A DNA stretch of 64,000 bases from Desulfohalobiaceae bacterium S24 (GTDB lineage Bacteria; Desulfobacterota; Desulfovibrionia; Desulfovibrionales; Desulfothermaceae). The notes under the pieces are model-generated. The model was not told where the DNA came from, made no database searches, and worked only from the letters and a program-made list of their open reading frames with translations. The stretch covers positions 1-64,000 of the forward strand of contig JAABTT010000009.1 in NCBI GenBank assembly GCA_011389765.1. Reading direction: 5' to 3'. This document shows, one piece after another, positions 34,630 through 43,794 of the stretch. Positions within the stretch are counted from its first letter, which is position 1. Each line of letters begins with the position of its first letter. A program made the position numbers and the translations under genes.

Positions 34630-36264
34630 ATGTCGAGACTTTCATGCTTTCGGATGCCCGTATTGACTCTTCTTGGTGGGATTTTCCTGTTTTTGGCCCT
34701 TGGGCCGGCGGGCTCCTCGCCTCAAGCGAGCGCAGGCCCCGGGAGGCCGGATCTTCTCCGGCTGAGCCTGCCGGCCGCCTCCGGTCCACAGGAGATGCCA
34801 AAGGTCTGGTTTCAGCATGACCTGCACACCGCCGCGCCAGCCGGGAAGGACTGCAGCGTCTGTCATCTCAATGATGGCGGCATCGGGGGATTTTCCTCCC
34901 TGCAGGGTCAGGAGGTCGGACCGGGCATGGAATCGTTCCATGAACTCTGTCTGGGCTGCCACGAACAGTTGCGGGAAGAGGGGAGGGCCACGGGGCCGCT
35001 GACAGGTGAGTGCCGCAAATGCCATACCCGTAGGCCAGGGGTCCGCGCCGATCAGCAGCCGCTCTTCTTCGGCCGCTTCCTGCACGCCCGGCATGGGGAA
35101 AAACACCTGGGGGAAGTCCTTGGGAAAGAGACCCCGGCGCATTGCGGGGCCTGCCATCATGAGTACGACGAACAGAGCGACAGGCTCGTATACCGGCAGG
35201 GTGAGGAGGGCTCCTGCCGTTACTGCCATGCGACCCAGTCAACAGAGAAGACCCCCTCCATGCGGGAGGCCGCGCATGAGTCCTGTGTCGCCTGCCATCA
35301 GCGCATACGCGAACAGGTACCCGGACGCGCCGGGGGACCGGTCCGGTGCACAGGCTGCCATGGCCGGGAGCGAGCCTGGCAGGCCGCACAATCCGCTGTC
35401 CCGCCCTATTTTCCCGGCGAACGGCCCGATGTCCTGCTTCTGGGTAACCCGGGGGAGGCGGTATCATCCTTATCCAAACAACCGGAGACACGGACCCGGC
35501 GGATTCCAGCGGTGACTTTCCAGCATCGGCAGCATGAACAAAAGATCAGGACCTGCCGGGCCTGTCACCACGAATCGCTTGAGCCGTGCCGCCAGTGCCA
35601 TGCCGGACAAATTGCCCCTTTTCAGGGCAAACCAGTGCCTCTGGAGCAGGCCATGCATGACCCGGGCAGCGGGAAAAGCTGCATCGGCTGCCATAACCGG
35701 ATGAAGCAGGAGGCGGATTGCGCCGGCTGCCATCATCAGATTGCCTTCACCAGGTTTGCGGATTCCAGGTGCGAGGCCTGTCACAGTTCAGCCAACCGCG
35801 AATTCCCCCGGGAAGGGTTCCGGGATCGGGCCGATTCCAGCGCAATCGGAGCCGCCGAGTCCAAGGCTGACACCGAGCCCCTTGATTTCAGCGACATCCC
35901 CCAGCATGTCAGGATCGACAGCCTGTCCGAAAACTATGAAGCGGTGCACTTTCCCCATGGGAAGATTCTCCGCTCGCTTCAGGAGCGCATCGCCCGGAGC
36001 AGCCTGGCCGGTTCCTTTCACCAGGGGGCGGATACGCTGTGCCGGGGCTGTCATCATACCAACTTTGACCGGCAGCAGATCCAGAATTGCGGTTCCTGCC
36101 ACGGGGACAGCGCCAGGCCGGGCGGCGATGCCCCCGATTTGAAAACAGCCTACCACGACCAGTGTCTGGGCTGTCACCAGAAGATGGGTCTGGAAGGACT
36201 TGAGGCGACCGAATGCGTTCAGTGCCACCGGGAAAAAGGACAATCAGGAGTTGGAAAGCAGTGA
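34630..36264 (+). CDS. hmcA: High-molecular-weight cytochrome c with 16 haem motifs (HmcA)
   Basis: Periplasmic multihaem cytochrome of the Hmc complex, which passes electrons between periplasmic cytochrome c3/hydrogenase and the membrane subunits. 544 residues, close to the Desulfovibrio protein. A signal peptide with hydrophobic core [16 protein letters not shown] ends near residue 35. I count sixteen C-x2-C-H sites: CSVCH, CLGCH, CRKCH, CGACH, CRYCH, CVACH, CTGCH, CRACH, CRQCH, CIGCH, CAGCH, CEACH, CRGCH, CGSCH, CLGCH and CVQCH. First gene of hmcABCDEF. Its 5' gap follows a receiver gene. Confidence 0.96.
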   Translation: MSRLSCFRMPVLTLLGGIFLFLALGPAGSSPQASAGPGRPDLLRLSLPAASGPQEMPKVWFQHDLHTAAPAGKDCSVCHLNDGGIGGFSSLQGQEVGPGMESFHELCLGCHEQLREEGRATGPLTGECRKCHTRRPGVRADQQPLFFGRFLHARHGEKHLGEVLGKETPAHCGACHHEYDEQSDRLVYRQGEEGSCRYCHATQSTEKTPSMREAAHESCVACHQRIREQVPGRAGGPVRCTGCHGRERAWQAAQSAVPPYFPGERPDVLLLGNPGEAVSSLSKQPETRTRRIPAVTFQHRQHEQKIRTCRACHHESLEPCRQCHAGQIAPFQGKPVPLEQAMHDPGSGKSCIGCHNRMKQEADCAGCHHQIAFTRFADSRCEACHSSANREFPREGFRDRADSSAIGAAESKADTEPLDFSDIPQHVRIDSLSENYEAVHFPHGKILRSLQERIARSSLAGSFHQGADTLCRGCHHTNFDRQQIQNCGSCHGDSARPGGDAPDLKTAYHDQCLGCHQKMGLEGLEATECVQCHREKGQSGVGKQ

Positions 36265-36278
36265 GCAGGGGTTCAAGC

Positions 36279-37376
36279 ATGAGCATTTCACGACGCAATT
36301 TTTTGAGCTGGATGGGGGCGGGGGGAGCCTGCGCCCTGAGCGCGACGCGCTCCGGGGCGTCCCCGGTCCAGGAGTTTCCAGGGTATGCCGAAAGCTATGC
36401 GGTGCTGCACGATAGCACCAAATGTATCGGCTGCCGCAGCTGTGAGCAGGCCTGCAACCAGGTCAATGCCCTTCCAAAGCCGGAGAAGCCCTTCGACGAT
36501 CTCTCCGTCCTTGCCGAGAAGCGGCGGACCAGCGCCGGGGCCTACACCGTGGTGAACAGATTTTTCGATGCATCCGGGCAGACGGTGCGCTACGTAAAAA
36601 CGCAGTGCAACCATTGCCTCGAACCCGCCTGCGTTTCCGCCTGCTTTGTCAAAGCCCTGCAAAAAGATCCAAGCGGGGCCGTCCGCTATGACGCCTCCCT
36701 CTGCGTGGGCTGCCGCTACTGCATGATCGCCTGTCCTTTTGAAATACCGGCCTATGAATACGACGAACCCCTGACCCCCAGGGTGATGAAGTGCACCCTC
36801 TGCCGGCCTCGTATCATTGAGGGAAAACTGCCGGGATGCGTGCAGGGCTGTCCCACCCGGGCTCTCAGCTTCGGCAAGCGGCAGGAGCTGATCGCCAAGG
36901 CCAGGCAGCGCATTTGGGAGCACCCCGATCACTACCAGGACCATATCTACGGGGAACAGGAAATGGGGGGAACGAACTGGCTGTATCTTTCGGCGGTCCC
37001 CTTTTCCCGCATCGGGATGCGTGAGGATCTCGGGACCACCTCCGCCCCGGAACTGACCTCGGGGGCTTTGGCTGCGGTTCCTATGGTTGCCGGTCTCTGG
37101 CCGGTCCTGCTCGCCGGCCTTTACGCCATATCCAGACGAAAGGATGCCCTTGCCAGGAGCGAGCAAAAAAATGCAGTGGCCGAGACCGTGAACAGGGCTC
37201 AGGAAGAGACCGAGGCCAAACTCGCCGCCCTCAGGGAGAAAATGACCCGGGAAAAGGAGGCGGCCATCAGCTATGAAGTGAAAAAAGCCCTGGACGAGGC
37301 CGCGAAACAGGCTGAGGCGGGCGAAGAAGCAGAGCCGGACGGTTCCGGAACAAAATCGTCCAAGGAGGACACCTAA
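36279..37376 (+). CDS. hmcB: Hmc complex iron-sulfur subunit (HmcB)
   Basis: 365 residues. The start at 36279 gives a twin-arginine-like leader ([16 protein letters not shown]). Four ferredoxin-type clusters of the DMSO-reductase B type follow: [13 protein letters not shown] (about 48), [14 protein letters not shown] (about 110), [13 protein letters not shown] (about 143) and [22 protein letters not shown] (about 170-195). A hydrophobic helix at about 273-293 ([21 protein letters not shown]) anchors it, and the last 70 residues are a charged coiled coil rich in A, E and K. It lies 14 bases after hmcA. The function, relaying electrons from HmcA to HmcC, follows from the family. Confidence 0.94.
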   Translation: MSISRRNFLSWMGAGGACALSATRSGASPVQEFPGYAESYAVLHDSTKCIGCRSCEQACNQVNALPKPEKPFDDLSVLAEKRRTSAGAYTVVNRFFDASGQTVRYVKTQCNHCLEPACVSACFVKALQKDPSGAVRYDASLCVGCRYCMIACPFEIPAYEYDEPLTPRVMKCTLCRPRIIEGKLPGCVQGCPTRALSFGKRQELIAKARQRIWEHPDHYQDHIYGEQEMGGTNWLYLSAVPFSRIGMREDLGTTSAPELTSGALAAVPMVAGLWPVLLAGLYAISRRKDALARSEQKNAVAETVNRAQEETEAKLAALREKMTREKEAAISYEVKKALDEAAKQAEAGEEAEPDGSGTKSSKEDT

Positions 37377-38540
37377 ATGGCAGGAGGACATTTTAGCAGG
37401 GGGACATTCCAATGGCGGCCTTTTCATGTGATCGTCGGACTGATTTTCCTGGCCGGCCTGATCGTCACGGTGCTCCGGTTTACAGGCGGTCTGGGAACCG
37501 TGACCAATCTCGACGACAACAATCCCTGGGGACTGTGGATCGGGTTTGATCTGCTCTGCGGAGTGGCCCTGGCTGCCGGGGGCTACGTCACCTCCGCGGC
37601 CTGCTATATCTTCGGACTGAAGCGCTATCACACCGCGGTGAGACCGGCCATATTGACCGCGTTTCTGGGGTACGCCCTGGTGGTTTTGGCTCTGCACTAC
37701 GATGTCGGCCGTTTCTGGCGCCTGCCCTATCCCATTTTTGTCTCCCAGGGGACCACCTCGGTCCTCTTTGAGGTCGGCCTGTGCGTGTTTTTGTACCTCA
37801 CGGTTCTGTTTCTCGAGTTCAGTCCGGCGGCCCTGGAGTGGCTGGGCTGGAAAAAGGTGCGCGCCCTGGTGGTCAAATTGACGCTGGTCCTGACCATTTT
37901 CGGAGTGATCCTCTCCACTTTGCACCAGTCCTCCCTGGGGGCCCTGTATCTCATCGCCCCGTCCAAGCTTCATCCCCTCTGGTATTCAGGGTACCTGCCG
38001 GTGTATTTCTTTGTTTCCAGCATCTTCGCGGGGATGTCCATGGTCATCTTCGAGTCCAGCCTGTCCCATCGGTTTTTGCATCGGAAAATGGATGAACGTC
38101 ATATCCGGGAAAGTCACGATGTGGCCTTCGGATTCGGGAAGGCCGCTTCCTTCCTGATGATCAGCTATCTGGGCATCAAGCTCGTGGGCCTGGCCATGGA
38201 CAACACCTGGCAGTATCTGGCCAGCTCCTGGGGGGGATGGTTCCTGCTGGAGCTCATCGGTTTTGTGGCCCTGCCCGCCTTTCTGTTCGCCGTGGCCGTC
38301 CGGGACAGGAATCTGAAACTGCTGCGCTTCAGCGCCGTCCTCTCGGTCCTGGGCCTGATCCTCAACCGCTTCAATATCTCGCTCATTGCCTTCAACTGGC
38401 ATCTGCCGGCTGCCGAGCGATATTTTCCGAGCTGGATGGAAATCGTGCTGTCCATCTTCATCGTCACCTTAGGGGTGGCGGCCTATCGCTTTGCCTGCAT
38501 CCGGATGCCCATCCTGTATGATCATCCGGATTATTCCTGA
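37377..38540 (+). CDS. hmcC: Hmc complex NrfD-like membrane subunit (HmcC)
   Basis: 387 residues, about ten membrane helices, polysulfide-reductase NrfD family. Its ATG directly follows the hmcB stop. Landmarks: NPWGLWIGFDLLCGVALAAGGYV near residues 43-65, LHQSSLGALYLIAPSKLHPLWYSG near 180 and FNWHLPAAERYFPSWME near 340, all typical of NrfD-type quinone- or proton-linked subunits. It forms the membrane core together with HmcE and HmcD. Confidence 0.95.
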   Translation: MAGGHFSRGTFQWRPFHVIVGLIFLAGLIVTVLRFTGGLGTVTNLDDNNPWGLWIGFDLLCGVALAAGGYVTSAACYIFGLKRYHTAVRPAILTAFLGYALVVLALHYDVGRFWRLPYPIFVSQGTTSVLFEVGLCVFLYLTVLFLEFSPAALEWLGWKKVRALVVKLTLVLTIFGVILSTLHQSSLGALYLIAPSKLHPLWYSGYLPVYFFVSSIFAGMSMVIFESSLSHRFLHRKMDERHIRESHDVAFGFGKAASFLMISYLGIKLVGLAMDNTWQYLASSWGGWFLLELIGFVALPAFLFAVAVRDRNLKLLRFSAVLSVLGLILNRFNISLIAFNWHLPAAERYFPSWMEIVLSIFIVTLGVAAYRFACIRMPILYDHPDYS

Positions 38541-38577
38541 TCGTTGTCTGTTGTAACGTCTGTGAAGGGGGACAACA

Positions 38578-38721
38578 ATGCAGACCATGTTCCATACGCT
38601 CCATGCATTCATGCTGCACACCAAGAGCATCACCTATCTTCTCGTGGGGGGCTTGCTGATCGGCTTCCTGCTGTTCTGGTTCTTTCTCACGGGGAGAGAC
38701 GATGAGGATCCTCAAGCATAA
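38578..38721 (+). CDS. hmcD: Hmc complex small membrane subunit (HmcD)
   Basis: 47 residues, start ATG with GGGGGAC upstream. One membrane helix (TYLLVGGLLIGFLLFWFFL) between a short His-containing N-terminus and an acidic tail (RDDEDPQA). Position between hmcC and hmcE and the length match HmcD of Desulfovibrio. It is too short for many gene finders. Confidence 0.9.
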   Translation: MQTMFHTLHAFMLHTKSITYLLVGGLLIGFLLFWFFLTGRDDEDPQA

Positions 38722-38733
38722 GGGAGTGAATCC

Positions 38734-39411
38734 ATGTACGTATTTCTCACCGGCTTCATGTTCTGGTTGTCCCTGACGGTGTTTTGCCTCGGGGTCATCG
38801 TCCGAACATTTCTGTATTGGAAAGGGCTCAGCTGGAGCCTGGACCGGGTGGCCTACAGGGCCTATCCCCTGGCGGGTTTCCAGGGGGCCCTGAACTCCGT
38901 CTGGAAGTGGCTCCTGCCCTTTGGCACCCAGGGCTGGCGTAAACAGCCCCTGATGACCGTCTTCTTCTTCGGATTCCATATCGGAGCCATCGCCGTGCCC
39001 CTCTTCCTGCTGGCCCACAATCTTATCCTTCAGGAAAAACTGGGCTTCAGCCTGGCGACCCTCGATCAGAGCGCAGCGGACGTCCTCACCTGGATCGTGC
39101 TCATCTGCGCGCTGTTTTTGGTCCTTCGGCGCATCGCCCTGCCCGAGGTGCGCATCCTGACCACCTGGTACGACTACCTGATCCTGGCCCTCGCCGTGGC
39201 TCCCTTTCTGACCGGCCTGCTGGCCAGATACGAACTGGGCGGCTCATCTTTCTGGCTGCCGGCCCATATTCTGAGCGGGGAGATTCTGCTCATGGCCATT
39301 CCCTTCACCAAATTGTCCCACGCCTTTCTGTTTTTCGCCTCCAGGGCCCAGTTGGGCATGGATTACGGGATCAAGCGGGGCGGTCTGAAAGGGACCAAGA
39401 TGGCCTGGTGA
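38734..39411 (+). CDS. hmcE: Hmc complex cytochrome b-like membrane subunit (HmcE)
   Basis: 225 residues with five or so membrane helices, NarI-like fold. Helix-borne histidines that could bind haem b appear in FHIGAIAVPLFLLAHN (about 72-88), LPAHILSGEILLM (about 172) and FTKLSHAFLFF (about 190). It lies 12 bases after hmcD. C-terminal end faces the cytoplasm, next to HmcF in the family model. Confidence 0.92.
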   Translation: MYVFLTGFMFWLSLTVFCLGVIVRTFLYWKGLSWSLDRVAYRAYPLAGFQGALNSVWKWLLPFGTQGWRKQPLMTVFFFGFHIGAIAVPLFLLAHNLILQEKLGFSLATLDQSAADVLTWIVLICALFLVLRRIALPEVRILTTWYDYLILALAVAPFLTGLLARYELGGSSFWLPAHILSGEILLMAIPFTKLSHAFLFFASRAQLGMDYGIKRGGLKGTKMAW

Positions 39412-39470
39412 GAAGGGCCGGCCATTGCCGGGACACCCACAACCGTTTTTGAAGCGAGGAGAAAAGACCC

Positions 39471-40868
39471 ATGCCCGAAGGCCAATTGTGCAATAAACAA
39501 CCGATTCAGAGCGAAGCGGAACTCAATGCCCTGTTGAGCGATACCGGGGGGAAAAAGTACTATGACGAGATGAAGGCCCTCGAGGTGGACAGCGACAAGC
39601 TCTGGAAAACCATTCAGAATACCTGCAGATCGAGGATCAGGACCTGGCTGGAGATTTGCGCCCATTGCGGGATGTGCGCAGAAAGCTGTTTTCTGTACCT
39701 GGTGGACAACAAGGACCCCAGACAGGTCCCGGCCTACAAGATTCAATCCACGCTGGGGACCATCATCAAGAAAAAGGGGAGGGTCGACAATCAATTCATG
39801 CATATGGCCATGGAAACCGCCTGGGCCAAATGCACCTGCTGCAATCGCTGCGGTATGTACTGTCCCCATGGCATCGATATGGGCATCATGTTCAGTTATC
39901 TGCGGGGGCTGTTGTATCAGCAGGGATTCGTTCCCTGGGAGTTGAAGATCGGGGCGGGCATGCATCGCGTCTACAAGGCCCAGATGGATGTCACCGATGA
40001 AGACTTCGTGGAGACCTTCGAATGGATTTTAGAAGAATACGAGGATGACTATCCCGATCTGAAGGTCCCCGTGGATCAGCAGGGGGCGGATATTCTCTAT
40101 ACGGTCAATGCCCGGGAGGTCAAACACTATCCTGAAGACCTGGCCGAGGCCGCCATCCTGTTCCATCTCGCCGGAGAGAACTGGACCATCGCCAGTTCCG
40201 GCTGGGAACAGACCAGCCTGGCCATGTTCGCCGGAGACTGGGAAGCCTGCCGGATGCAGGTGGAGCACGTCTATGCCGCCATGCACAGGCTGCAGCCCAA
40301 GACCATGGTCGGAACGGAATGCGGGCATGCCCATCGGGCCACCGTGGTCGAAGGACCCTACTGGGCGGGGTACAAGGACGGGCAACCCCCGGTGGAATGC
40401 CTGCATTATGTGGAGTGGCTGGCCGGAGCGCTTCGGGATGGCAAATTGACAATCGATCCGGCCAAACGGATCCGGGAAAAGGTCACCCTCCAGGATTCCT
40501 GCAATTATGTCCGAAACCACGGCCTGAAAAACGCCACCCGGGAAATCATGAGCCACATTGTGGAGCCCGGTTTTTTCATCGAGATGGATCCGAAAAAGGA
40601 GCATAACTTCTGCTGCGGTGGCGGTGGGGGGTTCAACGGTATCGGACTGTATCGGGCCCGGCGCAACCAGGCCCTCAAGAAAAAGCGGGATCAGATTTCC
40701 GACACCGGGGCCGGCCTGGTGGTCGCCCCCTGTCATAACTGCTGGGATGCGATCAGGGACTTGGAAGAGGAGTATTCCCTGGGGATCAAATGGACGTTTC
40801 TCAAGCCCCTGATCATCGACATGCTTCTCGTGCCCGATGAAGTTTTACAAGAGAAACCACGGCAGTGA
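39471..40868 (+). CDS. hmcF: Hmc complex cytoplasmic iron-sulfur subunit with CCG domain (HmcF)
   Basis: 465 residues. Two 4Fe-4S sites near the N-terminus ([15 protein letters not shown], about 62; [14 protein letters not shown], about 122). The rest is HdrD/GlpC-like and carries one cysteine-rich CCG motif, [11 protein letters not shown] near residue 380, followed by VAPCHNCWD near 420, as in non-cubane cluster sites of heterodisulfide reductases. No membrane helices, so it is the cytoplasmic electron outlet. Ribosome site GAGGAG is upstream. The downstream stress protein begins close by. Confidence 0.93.
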   Translation: MPEGQLCNKQPIQSEAELNALLSDTGGKKYYDEMKALEVDSDKLWKTIQNTCRSRIRTWLEICAHCGMCAESCFLYLVDNKDPRQVPAYKIQSTLGTIIKKKGRVDNQFMHMAMETAWAKCTCCNRCGMYCPHGIDMGIMFSYLRGLLYQQGFVPWELKIGAGMHRVYKAQMDVTDEDFVETFEWILEEYEDDYPDLKVPVDQQGADILYTVNAREVKHYPEDLAEAAILFHLAGENWTIASSGWEQTSLAMFAGDWEACRMQVEHVYAAMHRLQPKTMVGTECGHAHRATVVEGPYWAGYKDGQPPVECLHYVEWLAGALRDGKLTIDPAKRIREKVTLQDSCNYVRNHGLKNATREIMSHIVEPGFFIEMDPKKEHNFCCGGGGGFNGIGLYRARRNQALKKKRDQISDTGAGLVVAPCHNCWDAIRDLEEEYSLGIKWTFLKPLIIDMLLVPDEVLQEKPRQ

Positions 40869-40876
40869 GGTGTTTC

Positions 40877-41779
40877 ATGTTCAAAACCATCCTTTTTGCG
40901 ACCTCTGCAACAGAAGCCAGTGATCATGCCGCCCGGGTCGCCTTCAATATCGCCGCGCTGAACCAGGCCGCGCTGCATGTCTTTCATGTGCTCGGCGTGC
41001 CCTCCCGGGGTTACAGCCAGGCCGTCACGGACGTGAAAACCAAAGAGCGGGTGGAAGTCGATGCAGACTACATCGCCTGGGTGACGGAAGAGCTCCAGAC
41101 CTATTACGAGAAGCAGCTGGCGGAGGGGGACGTCCAGGCCGGGATCGAGGTGGCCGTCGGCTTTCCCCACCGGGAGATCCTGCGGCAGGCCAGGGCTGTC
41201 AGCGCCGATTTGATCGTCCTGGGCCGCAGCACCGGCGAGGCCGAAGATTCGGTCTACAAAAAGAGTTTTGCCGGCTCCACCCTGCAGCGGGTGGCCAAGG
41301 CAGCCAAGTGTCCGGTGCTTGTCGTAAGCCGGCCCGCAGCCTCCTTCTGGGGCGGCTTGTCCAATATCGTCTTTGGAACGGATTTTTCAAAGGCCTCGGA
41401 CAAGGCTTTCGAGCTGGCTGCCGAGCTGGCCCGGACCTTTGCTTGTGAACTGCATATCTTTCACGCCCTGGACATCAGCTCCATGCATATGGGCCGTAGC
41501 GCCTCCCAGGACGAGATCGAACAACAGCGCCGGGAAGCCCTGCGCCGGATCAGGGCACAGTATGTGTCAAGGATCCAGGGGATTGACACCTATTCCCTGG
41601 AGGTCTGGGAAGGGATTCCCTTTGTGGAGATCGTCAAATACGCCCGGGAAAAACATGCGGATCTGATCGTCCTGGCCCATCATTCCAAAGCGGCCGATGC
41701 CGAGGGTCCCCGGATCGGCAGCAATGTGGAGCAGGTCATCGTCCGGGCCGGCTGTCCGGTGATCAGCATGAACAAATAA
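40877..41779 (+). CDS. Tandem universal stress protein
   Basis: 300 residues with two Usp folds. The start at 40877 has GAGGTG upstream; a GTG at 40865 would overlap hmcF. First domain: TILFATSATEASDHAARV and SADLIVLGRSTGEAED; second domain from about 160: NIVFGTDFSKASDKAFELA and HADLIVLAHHSKAADAEGP followed by GSNVEQVIVRAGCPV, the part of the ATP-site that is best conserved. It follows hmcF by eight bases and belongs to the same unit. Confidence 0.9.
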   Translation: MFKTILFATSATEASDHAARVAFNIAALNQAALHVFHVLGVPSRGYSQAVTDVKTKERVEVDADYIAWVTEELQTYYEKQLAEGDVQAGIEVAVGFPHREILRQARAVSADLIVLGRSTGEAEDSVYKKSFAGSTLQRVAKAAKCPVLVVSRPAASFWGGLSNIVFGTDFSKASDKAFELAAELARTFACELHIFHALDISSMHMGRSASQDEIEQQRREALRRIRAQYVSRIQGIDTYSLEVWEGIPFVEIVKYAREKHADLIVLAHHSKAADAEGPRIGSNVEQVIVRAGCPVISMNK

Positions 41780-41832
41780 GGGATCCTTCTGTTCGGTCCA
41801 ATCAGCAAATCCGAAAGGAAAAGAGGTTGCGT

Positions 41833-42186
41833 ATGCCTAAGATTTTGATTGTGGACGATGATCCGAACATTCGACAGTATCTCGCCGCCCTGTTCGAAGA
41901 TCACGGGTATCTCACGGTTGTTGCCCGGGATGTCGCGGAAGCCCTGCAGACGGCTCAGGATGAACGCCCGGATCTGATCACCCTGGATTTGGACCTGCCC
42001 GGTGAATGGGGACCCCGTTTCTATCGAGCCCTCTCCCAGGAACCGGAATTGAAAAGCACTCCCATTATCGTGATCAGCGCCATGCCCGGCAGCCGCTATG
42101 CCATCGGCAATGCCGTGGCCAGTTTCACCAAGCCTTTTGATAGGGAGGAACTCCTCAAAACCGTTGGCGAGACCCTGGATCTCTGA
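41833..42186 (+). CDS. Single-domain response regulator
   Basis: 117 residues. ILIVDDDPN near residue 4 and LITLDLDLPGEWG near 50 with the phospho-acceptor Asp; IIVISAMPG and FTKPFDREE supply Ser and Lys. Its stop overlaps the start of the following kinase (TGATG), so the two are translated together and presumably form a pair. It fills the same place as rrf1 downstream of hmc in Desulfovibrio; equivalence is inference. Confidence 0.9.
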   Translation: MPKILIVDDDPNIRQYLAALFEDHGYLTVVARDVAEALQTAQDERPDLITLDLDLPGEWGPRFYRALSQEPELKSTPIIVISAMPGSRYAIGNAVASFTKPFDREELLKTVGETLDL

Positions 42187-43694
42187 TGGCCAAGACCGTC
42201 CTGCTCTTAGAAGCCGACAGCAGCCATGCCGACGCCCTGAAGATCTATCTCGGACGCAAGCAGGCCGAGGTGCATGTTGCGGCTACGGATGAAAAGGCGC
42301 GTGGCTTGCTGGCCAGCCGGGATTTCGATATTCTCCTCGGCAATCCCTACGGATTCGGCGAAGCATGTCCCGGGGAGGTGAAGCGTCACAAACTCGCCAA
42401 TCCCCTGCTGCAGGTGATCATCTTCTGTCCAAGGGCCCTGATGGATCAGGCCATGGACGATTTCGGCCCCCTGGCGGCCAACTACCTGGATCTCCCCCTG
42501 AACAGCAAGGCCCTGGGCCTGGCCCTGGACCATGCCGAAAAATGCATCGCCACCGAGAAAAAACTGGCCGCCTATTCACAGCGCCTCAGCGATCTGCATG
42601 ACGCCCAAAGCCTGTATCAACAGCTGTTCAATGAGGTTCCCTGCTATATCACGGTGCAGAACAAGGATCTGCGGATCACCGATACCAATGCCAAATTCAA
42701 GCGGGATTTCGGCCATGAGGTGGGTGGCTTTTGCTATGAAATCTACAAGCACCGGAGTTCCCCCTGCCCGGAATGTCCGGTGGCGAAGACCTTTTACGAC
42801 GGAGGATCCCACGGAACGGAAGAAGTGGTGACTTCCAAAGCGGGCAAGCAGTACAACGTTATCACCCAGACGGCCCCGATCAAGGATGAAAACGGGCAGA
42901 TCACCCAGGTCATGGAGATGTCTACCAACATCACCCAGATCCGGCAGCTCCAGGATCATCTCTCCTCCCTGGGACTGATGCTCGGTTCCATGTCCCACGG
43001 CATCAAGGGCATGCTGACCGCCCTGGACGGGAGCATCTATCAGTTGGAAACCGGCCTCCAGAAAGAGGACCGGACCAGGATGGCCGCGGCCTGCGAGCAG
43101 ATCAAAGAGATGACCGAGCGCATCAAGAAAATGGTTCTGGATATTCTCTATTACGCCAAATCCAGAGAGCTGCAGTATGCCCTTACGGATGTGCGGGAGC
43201 TTGCGGAAACCGTGGTGTCCATGATCAGTCCGCAGGCCCGTCACAAAGGGATCAACCTCGTGACGGAGCTGGAAAAGGATCTGGGGATCATTGAGATGGA
43301 TCCCAACTGGATGCAGGCGGCGCTTATCAACTTCCTGGACAACGCCGTGGATGCCTGCCTCTTCGACCCCAAGGAAAAGGAGCATCGGGTGGTGTTCAGG
43401 GTGTCGCCCAGGGATCCGGAGACCGTCTGCTTTGTGATCGAGGACAATGGGACGGGCATGGACAGGCAGACCCGGGAGACCCTGTTCACCCTGTTTTTTT
43501 CCTCAAAAGGCTCCCAGGGCACAGGACTGGGACTGTTCATAGCCAATCATGTCGTCCAGCAGCATGGTGGCTCGATCACGATTCGGTCCGAACTGGGGGA
43601 GGGAAGCCGGTTTGAGGTTTGTCTTCCCCGGGTGAAAACTGATCACGCCAGGCTGAATGCTGTCCCGCAACCCCATCAAAACGTGGCTTTTTGA
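42186..43694 (+). CDS. Sensor kinase with degenerate receiver and C-x10-C-x2-C-P PAS domain
   Basis: 502 residues. The N-terminal domain (about 1-120) folds like a receiver, but the acidic pair is EAD (VLLLEADSS) and the phospho-acceptor position reads LLGNPYG, so it should not accept phosphate in the normal way. A PAS domain follows (about 140-255) with cysteines at 183, 194 and 197 (CYEIYKHRSSPCPECP). The H-box MSHGIKGMLTAL is near 277 and the ATPase motifs are NFLDNAVDAC, EDNGTGMD and GTGLGLFI. Order and motifs match the kinase at 33000, except for the added N-terminal domain. Confidence 0.92.
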   Translation: MAKTVLLLEADSSHADALKIYLGRKQAEVHVAATDEKARGLLASRDFDILLGNPYGFGEACPGEVKRHKLANPLLQVIIFCPRALMDQAMDDFGPLAANYLDLPLNSKALGLALDHAEKCIATEKKLAAYSQRLSDLHDAQSLYQQLFNEVPCYITVQNKDLRITDTNAKFKRDFGHEVGGFCYEIYKHRSSPCPECPVAKTFYDGGSHGTEEVVTSKAGKQYNVITQTAPIKDENGQITQVMEMSTNITQIRQLQDHLSSLGLMLGSMSHGIKGMLTALDGSIYQLETGLQKEDRTRMAAACEQIKEMTERIKKMVLDILYYAKSRELQYALTDVRELAETVVSMISPQARHKGINLVTELEKDLGIIEMDPNWMQAALINFLDNAVDACLFDPKEKEHRVVFRVSPRDPETVCFVIEDNGTGMDRQTRETLFTLFFSSKGSQGTGLGLFIANHVVQQHGGSITIRSELGEGSRFEVCLPRVKTDHARLNAVPQPHQNVAF

Positions 43695-43720
43695 GCGGAA
43701 TTTTTTGAGAATATTTTCGA

Positions 43721-43764
43721 ACAAAAAAAGCGCTGTGCCGGACTTTTCAGACCGGCACAGCGCA
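43721..43764. terminator. Strong intrinsic terminator for the minus-strand qmo-like/metVF unit
   Basis: GCGCTGTGCCGG at 43730-43741 pairs with CCGGCACAGCGC at 43752-43763, a 12-bp stem with a 10-base loop. On the minus strand it is followed by seven T. On the plus strand no comparable T-run follows, so it mainly ends the unit at 43795-48270, but the hairpin may also affect the kinase transcript. Confidence 0.85.
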
Positions 43765-43794
43765 CTTGAAGAATAGAGCCGAACGGCTTGATCG

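Noticed and set aside
36288-37973. 561-codon open frame on the minus strand
   Set aside because: Covers hmcB and hmcC in antisense; shadow of GC-rich coding sequence.
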